A stretch of DNA of 64,000 nt from Serinus canaria (GCF_022539315.1 NC_066316.1:61175994-61239993); one strand, 5' to 3'. Positions 12,290 to 24,770 are shown, counted from the first letter of the stretch. Program-made: numbers and translations. Notes: generated by a model not told the origin, from the sequence alone.

Positions 12290-12790
12290 GAGACCAGCTG
12301 ATATCAGTAGGGCCTCGTGATCCCAGTTGTCGACAGCTCATTCGCATAATTCATGGCCACCTCCAATTATCTGTGGGAGCTTAGCGGGCCGGACTCTTCG
12401 CTCGTGAAGGAGGTTCCGCATGGGCAGGCACTTAATGAACAGATTGGATTATAAACACTGGCTAATCTTTCCCACATGTACACCTGAAGAGTATCACAAG
12501 TGACAGCTGTTTAAATTTCCAAGGAAATTAATGATTCCTAAAGAGGCAAGGCTTATCAAGGCTTTGACTGGGCCTGATAACAGACAACCACCAAAGGGCA
12601 AATTGTTTATAATACTCTATAAGTGCCTCATTCTATGGGTTCATCTTGGGAAGTTTTATTGACATGGTCCCTTTTATTAATGTTTGTGCTGGCAAAGACT
12701 AGAACAGCTTGGTTCAATCTACTGATGATATTAGGCTACTAGGGCCTCTAATGAGCATCTCGTATCTTCAGGTCACAGTCAGTTTAAAAG
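12290..12790. promoter_or_regulatory. Candidate conserved regulatory element
   Basis: Eight CpGs occur within 12315-12420 in otherwise CpG-poor DNA. Motif-like words follow: an E-box CAGCTG (12504-12509), a STAT-type inverted repeat AATTTCC-AA-GGAAATT (12514-12529) running into a homeodomain-like AATTAATGAT, and a head-to-head pair of TCF/LEF-like sites, ATCAAG and CTTTGA (12555-12567). There are no simple repeats or transposon words. This combination is typical of vertebrate enhancers, but conservation has not been measured and each short motif is common by chance. Confidence 0.3.
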
Positions 12791-14672
12791 GGCTGGTACC
12801 GGGGCCAGGACACCCTGGGCTCAGCTGAGCCCTGCCAGGAGGCTGCACTGTGCCTGCCCCACGCAGCTCTCACCTCCTTGTGGGCCCGTCTGCGAGACTG
12901 CTGAAACATTAACTCATGTGTGGTGACTCATTTGCTGCATTCACAGCTTTGAGATTTGAGGGCTCTTGAGGGCTGGTGGGAAGAGGGTGATCCAAGGTTT
13001 ACTGGGAGACTGTAACCAACCTTTCCTAACAGACCACATATGGAAAAAGAAAGCCCATTCCTCTGTTCCCTTTTGCAGGAAGCCTATTCCTTTACATTAG
13101 GACACAAACCCTCCATCAGTCACCCTGGCGTTCCTCCTTCCCCATAAAGCAGGACACGGGACACATTCACATTTCCAGGGATCTTCTCAGAGCCTGGCTC
13201 TGTTTCAAAGAAGGTATCATGAAAGAAGAGCATTCATGTTGGCCTGTCAAAGTGGCAACATGGAAAAATCCTTATTAAACTCAGGGGTAAAAAAAAGTGA
13301 ATTAGATAATGCAAGTCATTTTCCTCCAGCTACAAGTAATACAATTCCCATGCAGAACTGGATAGTTATGGGACCATTTTAAAGTTCAAACTTCTCTTCC
13401 TGGTCAAGGAGCGTTTCACAAAGGAGCATGGAATTAATTTAAATTCAAGACTACAGACAAAACAAATGGGCCACAAATGGTTTATAAATGTTTTCTTTCT
13501 CAAGAATAACTCTGTGATCTATCACTGAGTTTGCTGCTGAAGCGTTTGGCCACAGCAAGGAACCTGTTCCTCCTGCCACAGTGGTGTAAACCAGAATTGA
13601 TTCATTTGAAACAAATGGATGAAGGTGATGGTAAAGTCAGACTAATGCAAGTCTAACTAGGAGGAGTCTGATTGCTGTTTTATCTAAACCCATGGTAATA
13701 TTACTGTCTGACCCACTGCACTCAATTAAGCCTATTTTTATGCATGTCATATATTCTGCAAAGCAGCTCTTTCCCAGTTTATGTTCATATAATTGCACTT
13801 ACTATGCTTGCTGAAAAACTGACCCAGTATTTTCAACTTTAATTTCTCTCATTCATCATCAAAAATAGTTGAAGGCTTCACTTAAAGAATGCTGAAGTCT
13901 CCTGTGACTGAATAAATCATTTCTGTATAGGTTATTTTTTGTGCTTTCTCCAACTAGCTCAGCATTTTTCCTGGGAATAAATAAGAAAGAGAATTAAACC
14001 TCTTATCTTCTGATTGGATTAATAAATACTGTATATATTAAAATACAATATTCAGGCAAAAGATGATCTATGTACTCACAGTGCACGTGCATACACACAC
14101 ACATCATTTCCTCAGTTTTATTTTAGGATCTTGCATGATTGGGATTTTTCTTGAGATGCTGAATATCTGCCACAGAGAATGTTCTATTATAATCATAACA
14201 ATATGATACCATATTAGGAAAGGAACTAAAATTGTGGGGCATTTAGAATCTTTGTTAGTTACATTTCAAGACTGTTTGCTTTCATAAGGTGAAGAAACCA
14301 AGAACAGCCAGCCTAAGAAAGAGATCTTGCTAGCAGGTATTAGGACTGCTCTGGTCACATTGGTTGTTTACTAACTTGCTGCTGGATTTCTAACATAATA
14401 AAATTTCTGAATTGCATAGGCAAAGATACAATTCTACATGGGTTCCTCAGTGACTAATGCAGCACTTTTGAATCAATTTTAATGCCTCTTCCCTTAAATA
14501 CCAAAGCAAGCATAAAGAACACACAAAACATGAACGTATGTGTGATGCCAGCTGGTTTAAGGCAGAAGAGGGAAAGGATGAAAGCATGTAGAACTAACCA
14601 GACTGTTTCTTGAGCTCCACCTTGCTATTTCTTTCCATGATTTTTACATCAAATAGTCCATGTTTGTCTTGA
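12791..14672. other. Non-coding stretch; short (CA)n only
   Basis: Contains an AP-1-like TGACTCA near 12925, a short (AC)6 run at 14092-14103, and an acceptor-like CCCTTTTGCAG ending at 13078 that opens only 22 codons. No gene or transposon recognised. Confidence 0.45.
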
Positions 14673-15293
14673 ATGAAGCCTCTGACCCCCTCCTTGATCC
14701 AGGGAGGCTGTATCCCCAGGGGCTGGAAAGAACATACTAGCCCACCTTTATGGCAGAGATCCACTGACATGGCATGTAAGAGTGGAAGAAGTGAGGAAAG
14801 AGAGAATTACCTTCCTTCTCAAAATGGCTTTGCAACCTTGCCAGTGTTATCTATGGTATCACAATCCTGTCTTAATGCAGCTAGGTTTATAACATACCTG
14901 CATACCACTCCAACAATTTCTTTCCTTTCAAGGACCTCTGTTCAGATGACTATGCCCAGTTCTCCAGGTCAGATGGCTCTATCTGGTGAAAGACTTTCTG
15001 TGGCAGCCCACAGTCCAACAGAAATAGCAGTGACTGTATCTCATGAATCCCATTGGGAGCATAGATCTGGGGGAAAAAAGAATCAACAAAACCCTTTTCT
15101 TACAGGGCTAAAATTTTGCTCAAACGGGCTGAGAGAGCATTTACAAGATTATGTGCAACAGTGCCATCTGATGGGCTTACTCAAAAGGGTAAACAAGGTG
15201 ATGAGGTATCTGCAGGCCTGGCAAGCTACCCTCAGTCCTAAGAAAAATGTAGACTTGACAAAGGAATTCTTATTGCATAGCCTTTTCCCATGA
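14673..15293 (+). CDS. Unrecognised 206-codon open reading frame
   Basis: This is the longest open frame in the window that is not made of simple repeats. It runs from ATG at 14673 to TGA at 15291-15293. An AATAAA lies 24 bp after the stop and a GT/T-rich tract follows, which is the normal arrangement of a vertebrate poly(A) site. The predicted protein has no signal peptide, membrane span or domain that I recognise. It is Ser/Thr-rich in the middle and its last 50 residues are basic and helix-prone (around LLKRVNKVMRYLQAW). In 64 kb searched in six frames an ORF this long is expected by chance about 0.3 times, so it may be spurious or sit in a long non-coding RNA. Confidence 0.2.
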   Translation: MKPLTPSLIQGGCIPRGWKEHTSPPLWQRSTDMACKSGRSEERENYLPSQNGFATLPVLSMVSQSCLNAARFITYLHTTPTISFLSRTSVQMTMPSSPGQMALSGERLSVAAHSPTEIAVTVSHESHWEHRSGGKKNQQNPFLTGLKFCSNGLREHLQDYVQQCHLMGLLKRVNKVMRYLQAWQATLSPKKNVDLTKEFLLHSLFP

Positions 15294-15316
15294 GCCTATC
15301 TCAAAAGACTTTTAAA

Positions 15317-15364
15317 AATAAAGTTTTGGGTTTGTTTGTTTTTTGGTTTGTTTTTTTTTTTTTG
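15317..15364 (+). terminator. Poly(A) signal-like AATAAA with GT/T-rich tract
   Basis: AATAAA at 15317-15322 is followed by GTTTTGGGTTTGTTTG and a T-rich run to 15364, matching the upstream hexamer plus downstream GU-rich element of vertebrate cleavage sites. The A-rich context means such a hexamer can easily arise by chance. Its interest comes from the long open frame ending just before it. Confidence 0.3.
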
Positions 15365-18233
15365 GATAAAATTTATAGAGTTAAAATAATTTCCATGGTG
15401 AGATATTAGATGTAGGCACTACAGCATAGGAAGCATACAGGTCAAGTTGAATGCACTAATTACTGGATAACAGACTTCAAGTGAAATTTCAAAGCTGGAA
15501 GCAGTGAAAGGGAGTTGAGGGTTTAGATGTCTCAGAAAAGCTGGTGTATTACAGGGCCAGACTACACAGCTCCACAGGATAACAGAAAGGGAAAACAGGA
15601 TATTATTGATCAGCATTTATATGTTCATATACATTTCACAATGGGTATGTCTGTGGGCTTCATCTTTTCAGAGTACATTGCCCTGAAATAGTTGTTAAAA
15701 ATTTGTAGGACAAATAGATTTAGTTAACAAAGTTAACCAAACAGGGGCTTATTTTTTTATTTATTCTTTTCCAAGACCCCAGTCAAGGGATTTTGTTTTG
15801 GAGAATGAAGCATGTTTATGACACATTAAAATAAATGTAGAAATGAGGCTTTTGAGTTTCAGACATGAATTCTAAGTTCTTGGGATGGCTACTAGACTGC
15901 CTTCTCCTAAGCCTCTTCTTCCTATAGTGCATTACATGTTTTATTATTGTTAAAAATTTTGAAAAGATCACTTCTTAGATTAACTCTAAATATGAAAGTG
16001 ACCTTTTGATTGATTTGCATCTTCATTACTGTATTACAGCATAAGTAAAACAATCTAATTTCCCCAGGTCTGAATTCCTATGAACATGCATAAAAGCACA
16101 GAAAAATTTATTTCACTTGCTGCAGTAAAACAGCAAGAGCTGTTCCTGGTCACAGAAATCAGTTCATGGCCCTGTAATGTAAACAGTTTTTATCAATGAG
16201 CCAGGAGAAAACCTTAAATCATTATTTATACAATCTCTAAATAACACAAATAGTGGTAATATATATAAATACTGGAAATATAGCTATAAATATTGGAAAG
16301 AAAGGACTTTTGAAACAGACCTGGACCATCTTGGTAAGTAGGGTTCAAATCCATGTTACTTTGTTGAGCATAGGTAAATTTAAATCTTGGGGAAAACAGG
16401 ACATCTTTTCAGAATTCACTTTATTTTCAGCAAGGAGATTACTAGCAATGTTTAGAGCTTATGACTCCTTAGATAACTGGTTGAATATTAGCTGGCTTCT
16501 TTTGTGTTTGTTTTCAACTTCCTTCCTAACACTTTAACTTCTACAAGCAAAAAATCGTAACTTTTTTATTCCAGAAATCAATTTATCTCAGAATGCAAAA
16601 GTAATGCTGGACCATTGTCATGCAAAAATAAGTTCTTCCAGAGATTAAACATAATATGAAAATTTTTGGTTTAGCTTCTTTGCAGTTCTTTCTTCTGTCT
16701 AGGGAATGTTCATGAAGGAATGCTCTGTTCCAACATCTGTCTCAGAGAGGGATTAGATGGATAAGATATGAAAGGCCAGGGTAGAAAAAGGTTTGTGTTG
16801 AACCAGGAAGGGATTGTTTCATTTATGGCTGTTTGGAGTGAGAGAAGGAAATGGAGAATGATGGCAGGGGCAGAGGGAGTGGGATTGGTGAGATGCAGGC
16901 ATCTCACACATCATTTCTGCTTTTGAAAAACTGAAATTAAATATGCAAACACTATGGCTGAGAGTTCTTTGTGGGTCTACCTACAGCAGTCTTTGATATT
17001 AGCAGAAGACCAGCCAGTTCTATGCCAAAAGCTGATGATAACCTTATATGACAGAAAAGCTCACTTCATAGTGAGATACCTGGAGGTAGCACTGATAGAA
17101 TATTTAGATTCTATAATTTACACATTGACCCTTGTTAAATTATTTTTCAGCATAGCCATAATTGAAAGATCTGAGTATCCAGGAGTTTTTGTGTATGTGT
17201 GTGTGTTTTATGTGTGCATTGTAGTTTTTCAGCTAAAAAGGACCAAATCCAAGTGTCCACAGAAAATGTGTTTAAGTAACACCAGCTCTTGCTGTAAGTG
17301 TTAGGCATGATGCTGTTGTTAACTTCATGATCTGAGGAAGTGTAGGAAGTAAATAGGCAGCCCCATTTTGACTGCTTTTGTAATTGATCCCTAAGTCCTA
17401 TGGGAGCAACTCATTCTACAATGAGTGACTGATATTTAAACTGATGGTTGCCATTTATCTTCTGGCTGGTATCTCCTTTGTCAGTAAGTCTAGATCTGGT
17501 TATAGGCTGCAAAGCAAGATGGAAATGTGAACTCCAGCCAGTAACATTGTCAGAGTTGCTCTAAACCTGCTAAATCAATAAAACCAGAGGCAAGGGCTCA
17601 TAAATCTCTGTCTGTATATATAGCTGCTGCAATCCAGCTCCTTCTGTGAGCCTGCATGTGGCCTCCAAATAGAGTTCCTGGCAGTTCATCCTTTTGGTCT
17701 AGAGGTACATCCGTGATAAAGCAGATTTAGTGGGGAAGATCTTGCAGTGAAACAACATAAACTGTATGTTTTCCTTCTTCCCTCTCACCAAAGAGCTAAT
17801 ATTCCGTTTCTCTCCTGTCCAAGTCAGATTAGCTTCCCATAACAGCACTCATCCATGACAGTCTCCAGTATTTTCCTTGATGACAAATTGAGCTCCATGA
17901 ACTAGAACACTGACTCTTGGAACTGGCTGCAATGGATGCTGGAAGAGCCTCCAGCATTTGCATTTGGAAAGGGGCAAAGCTGTGTATTTATATTTGAGCT
18001 TTCTGCCTGTGTATCTGAGTGTATATGTGATCTAATGCCAAACTAGAAAGTTCATATATGAATTGCAAAACTAATGTAATGTGCAGTGCATATGGAAAGG
18101 AACATTTTCATTTATGGAACATGACACACAATGATATCTGTAATCCCTTGGTTTTGTAAGCCAAGAGGAGAACAAATAATACTATTTTTTATTTGTGAAA
18201 AATCAATATTTTTAGCAGTTTCTCAGTAGAGTT
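15365..18233. other. Non-coding stretch, nothing supported
   Basis: AT-rich. Includes a short TG-rich run near 17191-17220. Open frames reach at most 116 codons (16954-17304), and that one has no recognisable domain and lies in T-rich sequence. Confidence 0.45.
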
Positions 18234-18265
18234 ATTATATGTTACTTGTATTATATGTTACTTTT
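18234..18265. repeat. 16-bp direct tandem duplication
   Basis: ATTATATGTTACTTGT is followed at once by ATTATATGTTACTTTT: two copies of a 16-bp unit with 15 of 16 positions the same. Confidence 0.7.
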
Positions 18266-18479
18266 ATGTAACTAACATTGATTTTTAAAAAAAATCTACT
18301 GAGTTAGATGTGAAGAGAAGGCGTTAGCATATTCTCTCCTTTTTTTTGGTCATGTCTTTTTTTAGCTTTTCTTGTCATAAATGAAATGTTTTGCTGCATA
18401 CTTAACATAAGCTCTAAAGTTTCATGGGAGCTTTCAAAACATGAGGAATTCTTATGAAATAGAGGAAGGAATGAAGTAA

Positions 18480-19110
18480 AAACTTAACAAGGTTTCAAAT
18501 TCATCAAAAGCAAGAAGCGTGGCAAAGAGTCTGTAGAGTGAACAGATTCAGCTGTAAAAAAAGTTTTCCAGAAAGATAAGGTCATTAAAGAAAAAATTAA
18601 TGAAATCTTTACTTAGTAAGAGATGTTTCCACACCCAGCTTTTCTTTACAGAGGGCTGAATCTAATGGGTTGTTTTAAATTGCAGTGTCAGAAGAGATTT
18701 TTTGAGTAAAATTTATAAAATGGAGAGTAGGAAATCAGAAGCACCAGATGGTGTTCACACAGGTTTTCTGAAAGAACACACATGCCAATGTGAAAATGTT
18801 ACGTGTAATCTGTCACTTCAAATCAATCTCTTTCCCAAAGAAACAGAAAGCAACAAACGTGATACCACTTTTAAGCCATCAGGAGTGATTTGGGGAAGTA
18901 TAGATCAATAAATCTCACTTCTATATAGAGGAAACTGTGGAAACTGTAATAAAATCTAGACTTGGTAGCCACATGGAAAGATTTTATTTAGTAAGGAAGA
19001 CTCAGAACTGCTTTTCTTGGTCAAAGTCAAGCTCAAATATTAAATATTTCTTTAAACAAGTGAGTATGCAGAGAGCTTTCCAGCAGTGTCAGTTCGGTGT
19101 TCCAGGAACA
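18480..19110 (+). mobile_element. Ancient CR1 LINE fragment (ORF2, upstream RT region)
   Basis: Several blocks in order match the CR1 ORF2 nucleotide consensus as I remember it from reptiles. They are ATTAATGAAATCTTTAC (about 18597-18613), a GCACCAGATGGTGTTCACAC block (18740-18759), a TAATCTGTCACTTCAAATCA block (18806-18825), GGAAACTGTAATAAAATCTAG (18940-18960), CCACATGGAAAG (18969-18980) and a T-rich GGTCAAAGTCAAGC block (19019-19032). These correspond to the stretch before and into the reverse transcriptase, coding for a KAPDG-like motif. Short deletions and stops break every frame (the longest piece is 69 codons, 18702-18911). Divergence suggests insertion long before the younger CR1 copies here. 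Confidence 0.72.
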
Positions 19111-22100
19111 AGGAAGAGAGGTGAAGATGGAAGCTTCATTAAGCCACTGTGAGAATCTATGTTGGGTGCTGTATGCAGGCAGGTCTAAAAGTTGAATATC
19201 AAAGAGTACAGCAGTCTTTAAAAACATCCAGAGATAGCAACTCTGTTGGCACAGTAAAGCTATGAAGAAAGGGCAGCTATCTTCTGAGACTGAAACATCA
19301 CTGAGAGTCAAGCAGATTTATTTTATTGGAAAAAAGAAATTTCAGATTACTGATGACAGAAAAAAGAGGAATCTTTAAAGTCTTATAAAAATGTCACGGC
19401 GTGGAACACACATGCAAACTTTAGAGACAAATAAATTGCCATCTGTTTTAGTCTTTTATTGTGTTTTCACTTAAAACAGAGTCATCAGAACAAAAAAGTC
19501 CCCTGGTTCTCTTGAGCTGTGAACAGGGAATAATTTTTCTTAGCATAGCAAAAGGGCTACTGTTAAATGGAGCTTGAAGGTAGTTACTGTGTACCTTTTG
19601 TGGAAAGAAAGGGCAACAACTCTCCTCCAAACCCAGAGGAAACAAAAGTCTGGAGTGAGGCTCTGACGTTTGGAAGAGTTAAAGCTCCAGTGAGAATGAG
19701 TGGTTTAACCAGAACTTCTATTCTACACCACTTTAAGCACTAGTTTCTCACATTTCCTTCCCCATCCTTCAGGATTATCTTCTGCAAAATCTGGTTCTTG
19801 CAGGCACAAGGAACCGCATGTGAGGATTTGAGGTACATACTAAGCCAGGAAACAAGGAGTGGGAGTGGGTGGATCCTTGTTAGCACAAAGGAATTGATCC
19901 CATGTGTGAAAGAAAAATACTCATCTGCAGTGTAGGCAATATCTGAGCAAACCCAAAATTCCTAGGCCTTTTCCCCAATATTGAAAGACCATGACACTCA
20001 CAGACATAGTTTCTAAAATGCTAAAAACCTGTGATTGATTTTCATGGAGCTCAAAATTATCCATAGCTGCCAGAGGAATGGAATAACAGCACCCTCATTA
20101 CTAAAAGGAATTGGGTTTGCAGCAATACCAGGTATGATTGCTCTTTCTTTCCTTCTGTCTTTATTTAATTTATGTACATGGGTAGGGATCTATCTGTATT
20201 GCCTAGGGGATTTGGGTTTTTTAAAGGTACTATAACAAATATTTACCAGCAATACTGCAATCAGCAATTTTAGAACTGCAGCCTGTCCTCATCTTCCAGC
20301 ATTTTATCTGCACTCTTTTGGAAATGGGTCTTTTAACCTGTCCTAAGGCTAGTGACTAAGACAAGTATTTTTTAAAACAAACCTACGTATGGTAAACATC
20401 TCAAAACTATACACGTGTCTGTGTTTAAGAGCATCATACACATATAGGCACTCATATACCAGCAGGCACAACACCACAGGCCACATTATGAGAAAGTATT
20501 TATCCTTTTCCCATGCTTGTACACCTCTTTATATATGCTCCATTTCCCCTGACATTACAGCAAGTATGTACACAAGAGGGATGTGTCCTGATATTTTGAA
20601 ACAATTCACTTCACAGAAGGAGTTACTGCTAAGTGTTTTCTTAGCAAAAGGCAAGGCAAGTAGCCTCTCATCTTGATTAAAATCCTCTGACTTTTGGAAT
20701 CTTCTGCTAAATTATATTTGCCATACAGGAAGGGTGTAGGAGGGAGGAAAAGAATTGAAAAACTCCAGTCTTCTGTCAATTATCAAGTGTTTTAAATTTA
20801 GAGATTTTCCCATCAACTAGAAACTAAATCCATTTGGTTTTTGCCAGAGAAAATGGGTGAAGATGCCATTTCTAAAGTGTGTAAAGACTTTGTGGTTCAT
20901 TTCACAATAATATTTGTTGAACTTTGGTGGCACGCTTTCAGAGGAAGCAAGACAGGGCTGTGTTAGTCATGATTCGCTAAATAGTACATCCTAATCCTTC
21001 CTAGTTTTTGTTTATTCATGCCTTGCTGTGGGATTTAGCTGTTAGCTCATGGAAAGAAAAGGAAAATCCCAGCAGATAGAGGAATGCAGCCTTCCAGTCC
21101 GCAGCTTGGAGACAGGTTTGGATATTTCTGTCGGGAGGACATACTTCAATTCTGACAGAAACCCAAATGCACAGGGAATAGGGAAAAGGAGCAGAAATAG
21201 GCTGTCTGTTTCTCAGGTGAGAACTGGGGACACCTAGGTCCACACACAAGATGACCTGGAAGTCAGTCATACGGCTTGGTGAGGCAATGAGGGTCAAGCT
21301 GCACCTTTCTCCTGAGAACTCTTCACACCCCTGCCCACTGCTGCTGCCAACAAAGCTGCTGTCAGGCAGACACGATCTAGCCTTTGGTACATCAGGGCAC
21401 CTCCAAGCAATGTCACCATGAGGAGAGGAGTGCAAGCTGTGCTAGAAGTGTCCCCATGAGCTCCACCTCCTGCCTCACAGTGTTGTTTCAAAAGTTGCTT
21501 TCATTCTCCATCCCTCAAGGCTGAGCTGACTGATAACAAAACTCCTCTTGTTTTTTTCTCATCTGCTCTGAAAGAGAATCCATTCATTGTGAGAGGCTCT
21601 TTTGTCAGAGGAGGGTGTCTCCTCTTTGTTTTGTTTTATTGTCTCTCACTGGCCATAACCTTGGTGGAGCTGGACGAGGGAGCTGAGCCACAGCTATGGG
21701 TGGTGAAACCCAGTCCCACTGGTTGGGAGCAGGCATGGAGGGGTGGCAAACAAGAGAGTGAGTGTGTTGAAATCCTGCCTCTGCTTTTCCGGCCCGGGTG
21801 GTCCTGCCAGTGACAGATCTAGTCTGAACTTCAGCTACCTCAGAGGAGGTCAAGGACGGAGGGAGTGGAAAACCAAAGCCTGTGGTGCATAATGAAGTCC
21901 TTATGTGCTGAAAATTCATATTTGATATGCCATAGATGGAGATGCTGACAGCCACAATCTGAGCTTTGCAGGAAAAGGTTTTGAAGAGAAAATACACTGT
22001 CTTTGCAAAGGCTGACAGAGAGCCAACATGGGCCTGCAGAGCATTGGGTCTGTTCATTGATGGCTCCCGTTAGAGAAGTAAGGAAAAAAATTTGATTTAA

Positions 22101-22988
22101 TTGGTTTTTGCTCAGTTTCTCGGTTGCTGATTGTGTACAACAAGAGCCACAGCATCCAAGAAGGTTGTATTTCTGTTCCTCAGGCTGTCATGGACTTGGT
22201 GTGTGAAGTTATACAACAGAAGTCTGCTCTGTTCTGGGCACCTTGGTTTCTTCATACCAAGTTTTCTTCTTCTCAAGTCTTTGCAGCTCTTGGGAAACCA
22301 AGTATCAAATACTGTTATTAACTAAAGTCTTTTGATGGCATTTCTAATCTTGGTCTGCCAGTCCTCATGAAAAGTCACAGGTTTCACAAATCTCTCCTTT
22401 ACAGTGCAAATGCATTTTCCTACACAAATTACTATGAAAATTATGTAGTGACACTCCATAAGTAGGATGAATGTGTGTTCTGTGGCCAATGTGTGAGAAA
22501 GAAAAGACTCCATCTGTGTCTTCCTGAACTGCTTTGGAGCAACTGGGATAATAGGACTCTAAAGCCTGGTAAATTCATTAGTTTAGACCTGTACTTTAAA
22601 ACCTCTAAAAAAGACTGTAAAGATCCATTAATATGGAGGCATGTATTTTTGATTGTAACACAGAGTTTTAACATTCCTTCTGAATTGCAGTAGGAACTTT
22701 TTGCTCAGCTGCTCCAGTACATTGTCTATCCAGTTCATACATCTTTCATCAGTAGTCATTGCTAATGTTATCTCACTACATCATTTCTCTTTACTTATTC
22801 TTGTAATATTGCACTCAGATTTTCAGGACCTAATTTGTGAGCACAGGTTAGACAGTCTGTCCCTAGCTGGCAGGATGCTCAGTAGCTATTCTGCTGCCCC
22901 AAACTGCAATACAAGATATTTCACCCAGAACTGGAGCACCAGAAATTAATCTCTGAGATCCTGAAACCATGTTGAGCATTCATTCTAG
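19111..22988. other. Non-coding stretch with two minus-strand open frames
   Basis: A GC-richer patch at 21.0-22.06 kb holds minus-strand frames of 139 codons (21016-21435) and 150 codons (21605-22057). Neither shows a known domain, and plus-strand frames overlap both. The flanks are AT-rich and featureless. I treat the frames as probably non-coding. Confidence 0.4.
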
Positions 22989-23024
22989 AAATAAATAAAT
23001 AAATAATTTCTATAAATAAATAAT
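22989..23024. repeat. (AAAT)n short tandem repeat, interrupted
   Basis: Perfect AAAT units at 22989-23006, then a second short run ATAAATAAATAA after a 9-10 bp interruption. Confidence 0.85.
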
Positions 23025-23190
23025 GCATAAAGGGTGGTCCACCATATCCATATTATTTTATCCTTCTGGTTCACCATATTACCACAGCTTGTCAATCACA
23101 TTTCCCATTCTGTGCTAAGTGATAGAGGAGACACCTGCATCTGGCAGCTGTGGATTTTAACTGATACAGGAATTCTCCTCAGTGTTTCTG

Positions 23191-23271
23191 TGGTGGGTTG
23201 GCCATGACCAATATATCCAGCTACCACATCCAATGGTATCTTGGCTGTGTCAGCATGGAAATGGATAGAGG

Positions 23272-23351
<80 letters not shown>

Positions 23352-23460
23352 GTGATTAAAATATATAGCTACAGCTGTATCTCTTGTGAGAGGAGCTGTA
23401 CCTGTCTGAGCTAAAGGGATGCACCTCTGGCTATATTCAGGTGTATATTTCAAATGCATT
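23191..23460 (+). repeat. Possible decayed LTR, split by a (GATA)n array
   Basis: Sequence at 23191-23202 reads TGTGGTGGGTTG, which resembles the start of a common passerine endogenous retrovirus LTR as I remember it, and begins with the TG expected of an LTR. The following 70 bp match only loosely, and no clean CA end, target duplication or internal region is visible. No open frame of a viral protein is present. If real it is a solo, heavily mutated LTR relic. Confidence 0.22.
23271..23352. repeat. (GATA)n microsatellite, about 20 copies
   Basis: A nearly perfect TAGA/GATA array of about 80 bp. The minus strand reads as an open Tyr-Leu-Ser-Ile repeat simply because the unit has no stop in that frame; it is not a gene. 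A pure array this long is likely length-polymorphic. Confidence 0.97.
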
Positions 23461-24770
23461 TCTTTCCTATTGCCTTTTTAAATTTGTCAAAATAGTGTGC
23501 TGAAGTAGTAGTTAAAAATGGAGACCCCAAAGAATAACCTCCCATCTGTGGCGGCACTTTCATTGTGCATGTTCTGCCAGTGACTCCTCAGATCCCCCCC
23601 TTTTGTCTAGGCTTTGTTTTGTTTTGTTTTTTAATTAGAATGCCATGTCACAATCTTTTTTTTTTCAAATTAAATAAGCTTCCACCATTAAATACATAAT
23701 TTTGTACATAGGAATTAGGACAGGATGGAATTATATTTTTACTAAAGCTAGATCTAATTTTAGGTCATTTGAACCACTGTGACAGTTTTTACAATAAATC
23801 AAAATTTGTATTTGACACTACCTTGATTTAATGTAGTTTTCAATTCTATATACTAATTTTAAGTTAGGAGATGAGAAATAAGCTGTGGAAAAGCATTTAT
23901 CTTCAGCTCATTTTTGCAGTGTTATTGCCTTTGAGTCACAAGAACAGATTTTTTTATTACCAACAATACATTCTTAAAACATAGTGGATTAAATGCAGAA
24001 TAAACACTAGGTACAGAACTCTTTAGATAATATCATAAAGTGTATTTAATTTTAAAAAACTCTTCTCCTCTCAGCACTGCCACTTCATATTTTATTCTTC
24101 AAAGCATTATCTTGCACAAATTATGTCATGCAATATTCACCATTCTTCTTCAAAACCCATCATAATCTCCAGACCTGGGATCCTGTCAGTTAAGACCATG
24201 AAGCTGAAGTCTCTTGTAATTTCTGCTGTGAAGCCACTGATGGCCTGACAGGCAAAACCTATGACTCATTCTAATTCAATGAGATTTATTTCAACAGTTT
24301 TTCTCTCAATTTTCTCCTGTGTACAAAGCAAATTACAGGCACTTATATAGTAATATAGCATTTCAGGATGCAAGCAGCAGTTCTGGGGTATTCAGCATTA
24401 ACACGGTCATGCTTCATTCAAGGTTGTAGAAAAAAGTGCATAAAAACATTAGGGTAAGCATTCCCCATGGTCTGAGTCATTTCATACAACAAAACAAGAC
24501 CTGGAATGTTTTTGGATAGCTAAAGTTGACACAGATCACATGCAAGTTTGGAAATGTCTGGAATGGATGATAGCCTGGCCTGCAGAGCTTAGGATGATGC
24601 ATTTATTTCTATTTCTCTCTAGTCAAAATTCAGATGCTTTCAGCCATGTCTTTTCAAAATATCTCACAATACCTTGCACAAAGTTGCTGCCATGTATTCT
24701 TATGAGAAGTAATCGGTGGATTTAGTTTTACAAGGACCATGTTGTCCTCCTGTAGATAATATGCAAATTT
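23353..24770. other. Non-coding stretch; short (TTTTG)n at 23612-23632
   Basis: AT-rich, with a C-run at 23594-23600 and four TTTTG-type units at 23612-23632. No gene-like content. Confidence 0.5.

Noticed and set aside
13060..13146. Exon after the CCCTTTTGCAG acceptor
   Set aside because: Only 22 open codons follow, there is no good donor, and such acceptors are common in 64 kb.
23250..23459. Tyr-Leu-Ser-Ile repeat frame
   Set aside because: Direct translation of the (GATA)n microsatellite.
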